DNA of 64,000 nucleotides, from the NCBI RefSeq assembly GCF_963082655.1, contig NC_081554.1:41904354-41968353 (forward strand), given 5' to 3'. Within the stretch, counting starts at the first letter, position 1. Each line of letters starts with the position of its first letter. The translations under genes were made by a program, and so were the position numbers. Below the pieces are notes generated by a model, which did not search any database, was not told the DNA's origin, and worked only from the letters and a program-made list of their open reading frames with translations. Positions 43,916 to 54,045 of this stretch are shown one piece after another. The DNA comes from Stomoxys calcitrans (Eukaryota > Arthropoda > Insecta > Diptera > Muscidae).

Positions 43916-44084
43916 ACATGCAAAAACAAAAAAAAAAAAAACAAAAAAATAAAACTCTTCGAAAAATTACAAAAAAGTCTATTTTATTCGAGAATAACAA
44001 TTCTTATAGAAAATGTGTAACATCTCGCTCTACAGTTGAAAATTTGTGGCCTATTTGCAACTTGATATGCAAATGAAAATTTGC

Positions 44085-44180
44085 ACTTGAACATTCTTTT
44101 AAGAAACAGGGGCAAACTTCTCACATATCAATGAGTGCTGTCCGATTGAAGTGGGATCTCAATGACAAGGAGCTTCCTTT
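44085..44180 (-). mobile_element. SINE 3' fragment
   Basis: Minus-strand text holds the SINE 3' end: GTTTGCCCCTGTTTCTTAA and GATATGTGAGAAG in reverse. Head and middle are missing. Confidence 0.65.
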
Positions 44181-44181
44181 A

Positions 44182-46586
44182 CATATCCACCACCGAAGGA
44201 AGGGGGTATATTCATTTTGTAATTCCGTTTGCAACACATCGAAATATGCATTTCCGACACTATAAAGTATTTGGGTAGCCCAAAAAGTAATTGCGGATTT
44301 TTCATATAGTCGGCGTTGACAAATTTTTTCACAGCTTGTGACTCTGTAATTGCATTCGTTCTTCTGTCAGTTATCAGCTGCTACTTTTAGCTTGCTTTAG
44401 AAAAAAAGTGTAAAAAAGTATATTTGATTAAAGTTCATTCCAAGTTTTATTAAAAATGCATTTACTTTCTTTTAAAAAATCCGCAATTACTTTTTGGGCA
44501 ACCCAATATGTAAATTCTTGATCAGCGTAAAAATCTAAGCCGATCTAGACATGTCCGTTCGTCTGTCTGTTGGAATCACGCTACAGTCTTCAAAAATAGA
44601 GATATTGAGCTGAAACTATGCACAGATTCTTTTTTTTGTCCATAATCAGGTTAAGTTCGATAATGGGCTATATCGGACTATATCTTGATATAGCCCCCAT
44701 ATAGACCGATCCTCCGATTTTGGGTCTTAGGCCAATAAAAGCAACATTTATTATCCGATTTTGCTGAAATTTGGGAAAATAACTTGTGTTAGGCCCACGG
44801 ATATCCTTTGCCAATTTGGCCTAGATCGGTCCAGATTTAGATATAGCTGCCATATAGACCGATCTTCCGTTTTAGGGTCTTAGGCCCATAAGAGCCACAT
44901 TTATTATCCGATTTCGTCGAAATTTGGCACTGTGAGTTGTGTGAGGCCCATGGATATCCTTCGTCAAGTTGGCTTAGATCGGACCAGATTTGGATATAGC
45001 TGCCATATAGACCGATCCTTCGATTTAGCGCCTTAGGCCCATAAAAGCCAAATTTATTATCAGATTTTGCTGAAATTTGAAAGAGTAGGTTATGTAAGGC
45101 CCATGGATATCCTTCGTTAATTGGGCATAGATCGGTTCAGATTTGGATATAGCTGCCATATAGACCGATCCTTCGATTTAGCGCCTTAGGCCCATAAAAG
45201 CCACATTTATTATCCGATTTTGCTGAAATTTGAGAGAGTAAGTTGTGTTAGGCCCATGGATATCCTTCGTCAAGTTGGCTTAGATCGGACCAGATTTGGA
45301 TATAGCTGCCATATAGACCGATCTTCCGATTTAGGGTCTTAGGCCCATAAAAGCCAAATTTATTATCAGATTTTGCTGAAATTTGAAAGAGTAGGTTATG
45401 TAAGGCCCATGGATATCCTTCGTTAATTTGGCATAGATCGGTTCAGATTTGGTTATAGCTGCCATATAGACTGATCCTCCGATTTAGGTTCTTAGGCCCA
45501 TAAAAGCCACATTTATTATCCGATTTCGCCGAAATTTGGGACTTTGAGTTGTGTTAGGCCCTTTAACATCCTTCGTCAATTTGGCACAGATCTGCCCAGA
45601 CTTGGATATAGCTGTCATATAGACTGATCCTGCGATTTAGGGTCTTAGGCTCATAAAAGCCACTTTTATTATCCGGCTTCGCCGAAATTTGGGACTGTGA
45701 GTTGTGTTAGGCCCTTTAACATCCTTCATCAATTTGGCTCTGATCGGTCCAGATTTGGATATAGCTGCCATATAGACTGATCCTCCGATTTAGGGTCTTA
45801 GGCCCATGAAAGCTACATTTAATATACGATTTTGCTGAAATTTGGGAAAGTAAGTTGTGCCAGGCCCTTCGACACACTTCTGCATTATGGTACAGATCGG
45901 TCCAGATTTGGATATAGCTGCCACATAGACCGATCTCTCGGTTTTAGGTTTTAGGGCCATAAAAAGCGCATTTATTGTCCGATATCGCCGCAATTTGGGA
46001 CAGTGAGTTGTGTTAGGCCCTTCGACATTCTTCCTCAATTTCATTCAGATCGGTCAAGATTTGCATATAGCTGCTATATAGATCGATCTCACGATTTAAT
46101 GTTTTTGGCCCATAAAAGGCGCATTTATTGTCCGATGTTGCCAAAATTTGGGAGAGAGAGTTAAGTTAGGCCCCTTCACATATTTCTGCAATTTGGCTTA
46201 GATCGTTCAAGATTTGCATATAGCTGCCATATAGACCGATATCTCGATTTAAAGTCTTGGCCCCCATAAAAGGCTTATTTATAATCCGATTTCACTGAAA
46301 TTTGACACATTGACTTAGGTTAGGCTTTTCAACATCCATGTTGTATATGGCTCAGATAGGTTTATTTTTAAATATAGCTACTAAAAAGACCAATATTTTG
46401 TTATACATAATTGAACAATGACTTTTACATATTAGTATTTGGTCCAAATTGGATCCTATTTCGGTATAGCTGCTATGGGACATAAGGTATGCAATTTTCA
46501 CCGAATTTTGATGAAAGGTGGTGGTCCCGAGGTGGTGGGTATCCAAAGTTCGGCCCGGCCGAACTTAACGCCTTTTTACTTGTTAG
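44182..46586 (-). mobile_element. Complete DINE-like element, second subfamily, with nested MITE
   Basis: The tail lies at 44182-44270 (TATCCACCACCGAAGGAAGG), the core is split by a MITE, and the (GACR)n equivalent is short at 44545-44572. The head at 46540-46586 holds the palindrome AGTTCGGCCCGGCCGAACT. Central-unit anchors (AGACCGATC) at 44703, 44856, 45009, 45162, 45315, 45468, 45621, 45774, 45927, 46080 and 46233 are exactly 153 bp apart. It is the longest copy here. Confidence 0.9.
44270..44506 (+). mobile_element. Mariner-type MITE, copy 4, inside the DINE-like core
   Basis: Ends are TTGGGTAGCCCAAAAAGTAA and TTACTTTTTGGGCAACCCAA with flanking TA. Host core text continues on both sides (CACTATAAAGTA and ATGTAAATTCTTGATC). 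Confidence 0.93.
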
Positions 46587-46589
46587 AGC

Positions 46590-46900
46590 TAAGTACGAAC
46601 GGCTTGCCGCATTGCGACATCTCTATGCAGAGAAATTTTTACATGGCTGCCATACCAATGGTACAGAACCGCACAAATGTCGCCAGCACTAGGAAAGGAT
46701 AACTACTGATGAAAATTTTTTCCGATATTTCCGCCAGGATTCGAATCCAGTCGTTCAGCCTCATAGGCGGACATTCTGAACTCTGCACTACGGTGGTTTT
46801 CGCTGGATATAGCTGCAAATGTAAATTTGCCCATGAACATTCCATTAAGGAACAGGGGCAAACTTCACACAAAGGGACATCCTTTTTATAGCTGAGCCAA
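46590..46900 (-). mobile_element. Two SINE fragments on the minus strand
   Basis: The first, at about 46595-46795, carries the middle part and a B-box-like ACTGGATTCGAATCCTGGC plus decayed head text. The second, at 46811-46898, carries only the 3' end (TGTTCCTTAATGGAATGTTC). Both match the family at 37512-37780. Confidence 0.72.
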
Positions 46901-47448
46901 AAAAATCTTAAATATTTAAGGTTTCTATCCTTCCAACACCTCACATTAGATTATACTACCGTTCATACACATGATAGTACAAAGATGTTAAACGCTCATT
47001 TGCTTGTCTCCATAATTTGGCATCCATTTACCCATTCAGCTTTATTTTCTAAGCCAATTAATTTCATCTCAACAAGGCTATCACCTTGTAAATGCTTGAC
47101 ATATGTGTTAGCCAGGACTTTATGGTTGCCCTTTGCTATGTTACCTTGCTCAATGGATTTTCATGTGTAAAAGCCTAGGGACAATGGCAGCCAAAACCAT
47201 ATGCAATCAAGTCTATGGGCTATGTGTGGTAATTTTTGATTGCCAACAATTTAAGTGCTTTTTTAGCCATTGTCGACAGAAAAATGTCATAGCTTACAAT
47301 TCAATTAAATGATAAAATCAGGTTTTTATTTAGGTAAGGTTAGATTAGGTTAGGACAAAAAAAAGGATGTAGATATTAATCCGCCCCATAACACCATGGA
47401 CATACATCTAAGTCAATAAACGGCGTGTTGTGGGCTATAACTAATGCC
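46901..47448. other. Unassigned stretch
   Basis: AT-rich sequence with no recognised gene or element. It separates the SINE fragments from the next DINE-like copy. Confidence 0.4.
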
Positions 47449-48258
47449 AAGTAAAAAGGTATTAAGTTTTAATACCCACCACCTCGGGTATATATCTAAA
47501 CGACTTTTCGTCATAGTCCGGTGAAAAATGCATTATCTATGCAGCCATAGCAGCTAATATCCAAATATAGTCCGATTTGGATCAAATTCGGCATGGACAT
47601 TGAGCGGTCTACTAAAAACAAATCATTGTTCAACTGTGGTTCACTATTGGTCTTTTTGGCAGCTGTATCGGTCTATATGGCAGCTATATCCAAATCTGGA
47701 GCGATCTGGGCCAAACTAAAGAAGGATGTCGAGTGGCCTAACACAACTCACTTTCCCAAATTTCAGCCAAATCTGTCTAAATGGGGCCTTATCAAGATAT
47801 GGTCCGATATAGCCCATCGTCAAACTTAACCTGCCAAGGACAAAAAAGAATCGGTGCAAAGTTACAGCTCAATATCTCAAAATCTCTAAATCGTCTAAGA
47901 TTTTTACGACGATCAAGAATATATTGGGTTGCCCAAAAAGTAATTGCGGATTTTTCATATGGTCGGCGTTGACAAATTTTTTCACAGCTTGTGACTCTGT
48001 AATTGCATTCTATCTTCTGTCAGTTATCAGCTGTTACTTTTAGCTTGCTTTAGTAAAAAAGTTTAAAAAAAGTATATTTGATTAAAGATCATTCTAAGTT
48101 TTATTAAAAATGCATTAACTTTCTTTTAAAAAAATCCGCAATTACTTTTTGGGCAACCCAATACATACTTCATAGGGTCGGAAGTGGATATTTCGATGTG
48201 TTGCAAACGAAATGAGAAAATGAAGATACTCCCATCCTTCGATGGTGGGTATAAAAAG
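47449..48258 (+). mobile_element. DINE-like element, second subfamily, short form with nested MITE
   Basis: The head part TACCCACCACCTCGGGTATA at about 47473 is followed by fewer than two central units, then a core interrupted by a MITE, then the tail CCCATCCTTCGATGGTGGGT ending in ATAAAAAG. The GGCC palindrome of the head is missing. Confidence 0.8.
47924..48161 (+). mobile_element. Mariner-type MITE, copy 5, inside the DINE-like core
   Basis: The copy starts TTGGGTTGCCCAAAAAGTAA and ends GGGCAACCCAA, with TA on both sides. It sits in the same AT run of the core as the copy at 44270, but in the opposite orientation to the host element. Confidence 0.94.
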
Positions 48259-48261
48259 TAA

Positions 48262-48525
48262 CTTTGTAAAGGAAAACCTAAGTCTGGAGTTCTGGCCTAC
48301 TTACAAAATCAATAATTGTTTTCCATATCACGGCCCTACGATGGTTCATGTCTGGTATTGTGTTCCTACCTAAGTGCCAATGTGTGCTAGCAGCGAAAGC
48401 AGTGAAATGACATAGAAAATGCTCCAACGTTTTATGTCATAGCCCGGCCTTCGCGACTAACAGACACCGGTGGAAACACACAACCAGACATGAACCAACT
48501 TAAGGACTTGGCATGGAAAAATTAC
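48262..48525 (-). pseudogene. LINE ORF2 C-terminal fragment
   Basis: A minus-strand frame reads LEHFLCHFTAFAASTHWHLG then RNTIPDMNHRRAVIWKTIID and FVSR. This fits the C-terminal zinc-knuckle region of LINE ORF2, where EHFLCHCPAL is usual; the second Cys of CHC is Phe here. Only about 90 residues remain. Confidence 0.62.
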
Positions 48526-48539
48526 GGATTTTTTAAGTA

Positions 48540-49130
48540 GCACGTGATTCCTGACATAGATTTGCGGCTTCCAATTGCTAAAGATTTTAAATAGGGAGAT
48601 CGGTTTATCTGGAAACTATGTCAGGTTATACACCGATTAGAGCCGTACTTGCCCCGTTTGTTGGAAGACAGAACAGAACACTCAAATCACCCAAATCAAA
48701 CAACAATTGGGTTTTCAAGGGACTCAAGTCGAAGAACCAGGTTATGTGGAAGCCAGGGACGTAGCCAGGGGTTGGCTATAGAGTCGAAATGCATGTATTT
48801 CGTAAGCTTGCCCGTATACGTATTTATTATTGTGTTGTAGTTCCAAAATGGGCCTGCCCAAAATAAATTCCTTGCTATATCCCTAATGGGAGCTATATCC
48901 AAAACTGAACCGTTAGGACCCATTTGCAATCGCCAACGATCTACATGACGATGAACAGTATCAGTGCAAAATTTTGAATGATAAGCTTCACTCCTTCGAC
49001 CGGTATCATGATTTCCACAGACAAACGGACAGAAGGACGGATGGACAGACGGACTTTATTGGGTCGCAGATCAATGTGTAGAGGTGTTTCCATCATAATG
49101 ACTGTATTAGGTATAAAGTCAGGTTGAATG
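48540..49130 (+). mobile_element. Diverged DINE-like element, 3' part
   Basis: A unit with AGATCGGTTTATCTGG near 48598 and a decayed second unit near 48890 are followed by GGACGGATGGACAGACGGAC and a short core with TTTATTGGGTCGCAGATCAA. The tail is weak. Confidence 0.6.
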
Positions 49131-49441
49131 TGTAGCCCACCCCGAAAGGTGAGTTAAATCGGCCCATTGTGACACCCTGGTAAGAAAAAATAAAGATGTA
49201 AAAACGTGGTAATATCGGCCAGGCCGAATCTTATATGCACTCCACCATGCATCGTAAGGTTCTTCGACCGGTATCCCTTTATAGGCAAACAAAGTATAAT
49301 GAATAAGAACTGCTATACTATTGGAGCTATATTAGGTCTTAGACCAATTCAGAACATACTTGGTTTGGATGTTGAAACCCAAAGCAGAAGTCATTGTGCA
49401 AGAGTTCAGCCAAAGACGTAAAATCCGGAGATTGGTTTATA

Positions 49442-49674
49442 CAGGGTGGCTGATGAAAGCCGCTACCAAAAAAAAAATGTAATAACTTTTTTTCTATTTA
49501 ATAATAATAATTTAATAATTAATTTAATTAATTAATTAATTAATTTAATTAATAATAATTTAATAATTAATTTAATAATTTAATTTAACATGAATAAAAG
49601 AAAAATGTATTCCATACACCGAAAAAAAAATGTAGCAATATTCATCATTGTAGCAATATTCATCAGCCACCCTG
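49442..49674 (-). mobile_element. TIR MITE, second family, copy 2 (233 bp)
   Basis: The copy starts CAGGGTGGCTGATGAAAGCC and ends TCATCAGCCACCCTG with flanking TA. Its AT-rich inside is the reverse complement of the copy at 11186-11417, and the duplicated ATATTCATCATTGTAGCA is on the right here. Confidence 0.93.
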
Positions 49675-49725
49675 TATGAAAGCTATATTAGGTTATCAAC
49701 CGATTTAAATTACATTTGGAACGTA

Positions 49726-50517
49726 CGAGGGTTGCCTTTTATATTTCGGAATAAGAGAACACAAAAACAAATATTAATCATCGAAAATCGCTTTAATGTT
49801 TTTCAAAATACTCCCCACACTTTTGCACGCATTTGAACCAATTGTCGAAGCACTTTTGCCACTATGATTGAGGTATCTCCAATACATGCAATCTGAATGC
49901 ATCAACCTCTTCTTCAGATGTCGAAAAACGTTGGCCTCTCGTTTTATTTTTTATATACGGGTCATTCGATGCCAAGTCAGAACTATACGGCGGACGACTC
50001 TTCCAATCGATGTTTTTCAGTGTACAAAAATGCAGCTGTTTCGTATTTTTGGAGCATTTCTTTCGACCAATCGACACGAACCTTTTTTGAGCGATTGACA
50101 AATTGTGTGGGATTCAAAGCGAACAAATTTTTTGACGGTCAAATGTTCATGGAATATTGAATGTATGCACGATCTTGCAATATCAGTTGGCTGATTTTGA
50201 CGACGTCTGTTGAACTCACCATAATTGAAGGAGCTTCATCGCCAAAAATTTAATTAAGTTCATCGATGTACTATTGTTGAGTCAATCCACGTCGAAAGTT
50301 GTTAAAAATAATTGACGAAAATGTTCACGATTTAATTTCATTAATTGGTTGAGATGAATCTTTTAAGTTACTGTAAACGACACAAAAAGCGCTCGTATGT
50401 CAAAACGTTCTGAGTACGTATAATCTCAAATATGTGAAGCTTTACGATAGAGCTGTCAGTTGGCAGATTGCAACACAAGGGTTGCCCAATCCTGAATAAC
50501 AAAAGGCCATCCTCGTG
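49726..50517 (-). pseudogene. Deleted mariner element with transposase relic
   Basis: Inverted ends CGAGGGTTGCCTTTTATAT at 49726 and, reversed, ACGAGGATGGCCTTTTGTTA at about 50516-50497 lie next to TA. The minus-strand frame at 50101-49862 reads SRPPYSSDLASNDPYIKN then GQRFSTSEEEVDAFRLHVLE, which is the mariner transposase C-terminal region; the Asp of SSDLASND is the third catalytic position. The first two thirds of the gene are largely missing or decayed, and the whole is only about 790 bp against about 1.3 kb for the family. It is nested inside a DINE-like element. Confidence 0.83.
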
Positions 50518-51399
50518 TAATGAAGGTCGTGGAAGAAGTCGTTGTACAAAATTTCAGCCAAATGGGATATGAATTGCGTCCTCTGGAGGCTCAAGAAGTC
50601 AAATCGGGAGATCGGTTTATATGGCATTTATGTATATCAAGTTATGGAACGATTTAGACCATACTTAGTACAGTTGTTAAAAAGTCAGAACAAAACATCG
50701 CATTCGAAGCTTCAGCCAAACCAGATAATAATTACGCCCTTTAGGGGCTCAAGAAGTCAAGACCCGAGATCGGTTTATATAGCAGCTATATCTGGTTATA
50801 AAGGGATTTAGTTTATATTGAGCGTAGTCATTGGAAGTGATAACCGAACGCCACTTGCAAAATTTCAACCACATCGGATAGAAATTGCGCCTTCTAGAGG
50901 TTCAAGAAGTCAATAACCGATAACGGTTTATATGACAGCTATATTAAAACATAAACCGATATGGCCCATTAACAATCCCAACCGACGTACACTTATAGGA
51001 AGTATTGGTGCAAAGTTGCAAGCGCCTAGCTTTATTCATTCGACAGTGAGTGTAGGTAGGCAGGCAGGCAGCCAGACAGCTGGACAGCCTAAGTCGACTT
51101 TAAATGTCATGGCGAGTATATCTTGTTTTCCACATAAAACGCATCCCACAATAGTTGGTGTGTGTTGCGATCTCTGGCTTTCCATTTCCATTCACCAGGA
51201 CAAGTATATGAGAGCTATATCTAAATCGGAACCGATTTTGAGCCAAAAAAAGTGATATGTGCAAAATTTCGTGGCAATTGGACAACAAATACGACATTTA
51301 CCTTGATTACAAGAATTAATGGACTCACAGACGGACATGGCTAAATTGAATCAGAAACTGATTCTGAGTAGGGTATAATTATGAAATTTAACAATCTTC

Positions 51400-51805
51400 G
51401 CTCCAAAGCCAAAAAAACTTTAAAATGAAAAAAATCGGCAGAGCACGGATGTGAATTTAATCTGGCTACACGGATCAACTACGAGAGCAGTTGCCGTTGT
51501 CTAGCGTTCGAAGCCATTAATACAACTTCCAACAGATGCACAGAATCATGTGTATATCATAGAAGTAGTGTAATTGTGTAGAAAAAAATCTGTCATTGCA
51601 CATAAACACATGCATTGGGAAAAGTACAGCTAATAGGCAGGGTTGTCGAGCGTGGCTAATGGCTTCACACCTAAGAGCTGAAGAGTAACTCAAAATCAAA
51701 TTACAAAATGCGTCCCATAGTGGTTGGTGTGTGTTGCGATCTCTGGTTTTTCTCTTTCATTTGCAAAGAAAATATCCGATCATTGAGCTCGTCTCGAAAG
51801 AGAAA
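51400..51805 (-). mobile_element. Second SINE-like family, copy 1
   Basis: The text GCCGTTGTCTAGCGTTCGAA, TGCATTGGGAAAAGTACAGC, TAATAGGCAGGGTTGTCGAG and CATAGTGGTTGGTGTGTGTT recurs in the same order at 60123-60610. The tRNA-like part is decayed in this copy. Confidence 0.7.
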
Positions 51806-51821
51806 TTAAAAAAAAAAAACA

Positions 51822-52949
51822 CAAGTAAGAGCGTGCTAAGTTCAGCCGCACCGAATCTTATATACCCTCCACAATGGATCGCATTTGTCGAGTTCTTGCG
51901 CGCTCTCTCTCTCTCTCTCTCTCTCTCTTGTTTAAGGCAATCAGAGAAAAATGAATAAGAACTGTTATCCCATTGGAGCCATATCAAGCTATAGTCCGAT
52001 TCGGACCATACATGAATTGAATGTTGAACAGTGCATTCGGATAAGAATTGCGCCTTGTAGGGGCCCAAGAAGTAAAAACGGAAGATCGATTTATATGGGA
52101 GCTTTATCAGATCTATTTAGACCATGTTAGACACGTATGTTGAACTTCGTGGGAGAAGCCATTGTACAAAATTTCTGCCTAATCGCATAGTAAATGCACG
52201 CTCTAGAGGCTTAAGAAGCCAGATCGGTTTAAATGACAGCCATATCAGGTTAGAAACGGATTTGCGCCATACTTAGCACAGTTGTTAGAAGTCATACCAT
52301 AACACTTCATGCTAAATTTTAGCCAATTCAGTTGAGAATTGCACCTTCTAGTGGCTCAAGATGTCAATATCCAAGATCGGTTTATATGGCTGCTATATCA
52401 GTTATAAACCGATTTGAACCGTACATAACATAGTTGTTAGACGTCATAACAAAACACCCCATGCAAAGTTTGAGCTAAATCGGATTAAAATTGCGTCCTC
52501 TAGTGGCTCAAGAAGACAAGACCAAAATCGGTTAATATGGCAGCTATAACAAAACATGGACGGATATGGCCCATTTATTGGGTTGCCCAAAAAGTAATTG
52601 CGGATTTTTTAATAAAACTTAGAATGAACTTTAATCAAATATACTTTTTTTGCACTTTTTTCTAAAGCAAGCTAAAAGTAACAACTGATAACTGACAGAA
52701 GAAAGAATGCAATTACAGAGTCACAAGCTGTGAAACAATTTGTCAACGCCGACTATATGAAAAATCCGCAATTACTTTTTGGGCAACCCAATACAATCCC
52801 AACGGACGGAACAGACAGACGGACATGGCTAGATCGACTTAAAATATTATGACGATCAAGAAAAAAATATACCTTAAATGAATATTTCGAGGTGTTACAA
52901 ACGGAATGTCGATATAACAATACCCTCATCCTATGTGGAGGGTATAAAA
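51822..52949 (+). mobile_element. DINE-like element, complete, with nested MITE
   Basis: The head at 51828-51900 (TTCAGCCGCACCGAATCTTA, CCCTCCACAATGGATCGCA) is followed by a (CT)n run at 51903-51928 and about four central units. A MITE sits where the last unit meets the (GACR) tract. A short GACAGACGGACATGGCTAG, the core and a tail (CTATGTGGAGGGTATAAAA) end the copy. Confidence 0.87.
52578..52791 (-). mobile_element. Mariner-type MITE, copy 6, internally deleted (214 bp)
   Basis: The ends are TTGGGTTGCCCAAAAAGTAA and GGGCAACCCAA with flanking TA. About 25 bp near the left end, present in other copies between GGATTTTTTAA and the AATAAAACTTAG block, are missing. Confidence 0.93.
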
Positions 52950-52954
52950 ATGCA

Positions 52955-53345
52955 AAGAATTTGAGGTATTTCAAAAACTTTTTAATCAACTTGAAGTATA
53001 CAATCAAAAAATTTACGAATGGAACTCGACTTCGTTAACTACCGCGGGCACGTTAGCATCTGTCAGTACGTTGAACGCAATTGTCAATGACTTCCCGTTC
53101 AATGTTGGCTCTGAGCTCTTCCCAAATTGTCGACTTGTTGACATAGACGAATGACTTGACGTAGCCCCACTTAGAACTTGGTCTAGTGGCGTCAAATTGC
53201 ACGAGTAAAACGGCCAATCGAATGAGCCATTTCTTGAGGTAATCCGCTCATCAAACTCACTCTTCAATAAATCGATTGTAAAGTATGCTGTAGGGCACCG
53301 TTCTGTTGAAACCACATGTCGTCCAAGTCCATATCTTCCATTTTA
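52955..53345 (-). pseudogene. Tc1/mariner-superfamily transposase relic
   Basis: Minus-strand text from about 53341 reads MEDMDLDDMWFQQNGALQH in one frame and, after a frameshift, TIDLLKSEFDERITSRNGSF and NLTPLDQVLSGAT in another. These match the block between the second and third catalytic residues of Tc1/mariner-type transposases (WFQQDGA, then CDLTPLDYFLWG). The Asp of QQDGA is Asn here, and Cys of CDLTPLD is altered. The C-terminal end NEVEFHS stops at 53013. The inverted ends were not found. Confidence 0.68.
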
Positions 53346-53559
53346 GGCTAAAAATAATCAGTGAGCATGATGCGGCAGCGTTTTTCATCCACATCGAGGA
53401 AGAAATTTTTTTAAAAGAATTTTTAAAAATTTCTTCGCCAAGTAAATTTGAAAAATCATTGCAATTGGCAGATTTTTGTGTTCCAAAGAACTAAAATCGG
53501 GAGGTTGGGATACGTGACAGGGTCTAATACATGATACGTGACTCAGAGGGTCTAATAGA

Positions 53560-54045
53560 ATTCACCGTTCCAAATTTCTACGAAATCGGTTAAGAAATGC
53601 GTCTTGTATGGACTGAACACCAAAATTATACAAAGTTCAATTCCTTCAGTTCTTTTTTCTTCTTCTTCTTCAGTTCTTCTTTCTTCACACATACGGACGA
53701 CTACGGCTAGATTGTCTTTACCTTGTCTCTTTACCTCCTAGGCGTTACAAACAAAATCACCAATTTATTGGGTTGCCCAAAAAGTAATTGCGGATTTTTC
53801 ATATAGTCGGCGTTGACAAATTTTTTCACAGCTTGTGACTCTGTAATTGCATTCTTTCTTCTGTCAGTTATCAGCTGTTACTTTTAGCTTCCTTTAGAAA
53901 AAAAGTGTAAAAAAAGTATATTTGATTAAAGTTCATTCTAAGTTTTATTAAAAATGCATTTACTTTCTTTTAAAAAATCCGCAATTACTTTTTGGGCAAC
54001 CCAAACCATACCTTATACCACAATAGTGGTCTAGGGTATAAACAT
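53560..54045 (+). mobile_element. DINE-like 3' relic carrying a MITE
   Basis: A decayed unit (TTCTACGAAATCGGTTAAG) at about 53577 and a decayed core (ACGGCTAGATTGTCTTTACC) at about 53703 are followed, after the MITE, by a tail-like GGTCTAGGGTATAAACA at about 54030. Confidence 0.55.
53768..54004 (+). mobile_element. Mariner-type MITE, copy 7
   Basis: The ends are TTGGGTTGCCCAAAAAGTAA and TTTTGGGCAACCCAA. TA is present on the left, while the right TA is lost. The inside is complete. Confidence 0.93.

Larger units (their letters stand above)
49187..51380 (+). mobile_element. DINE-like element split by a MITE and a mariner
   Basis: The head at 49200-49260 (AATCGGCCAGGCCGAATCTT-like, CACTCCACCATGCATCG) leads to units at 49430, 50605 and 50770. 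The 49442-49674 MITE and the 49726-50517 mariner are inserted between the first units. A decayed end with GACAGCTGGACAGCC and AGTAGGGTATAATT follows near 51075 and 51370. Within the 3' part, 51115-51195 looks like a fragment of a separate SINE-like repeat. Confidence 0.72.

Noticed and set aside
44182..46586. Protein-coding frames in the tandem arrays (for example 45790-46044)
   Set aside because: The frames shift between units and have no conserved protein; they follow from the 153-bp unit, which is divisible by three.
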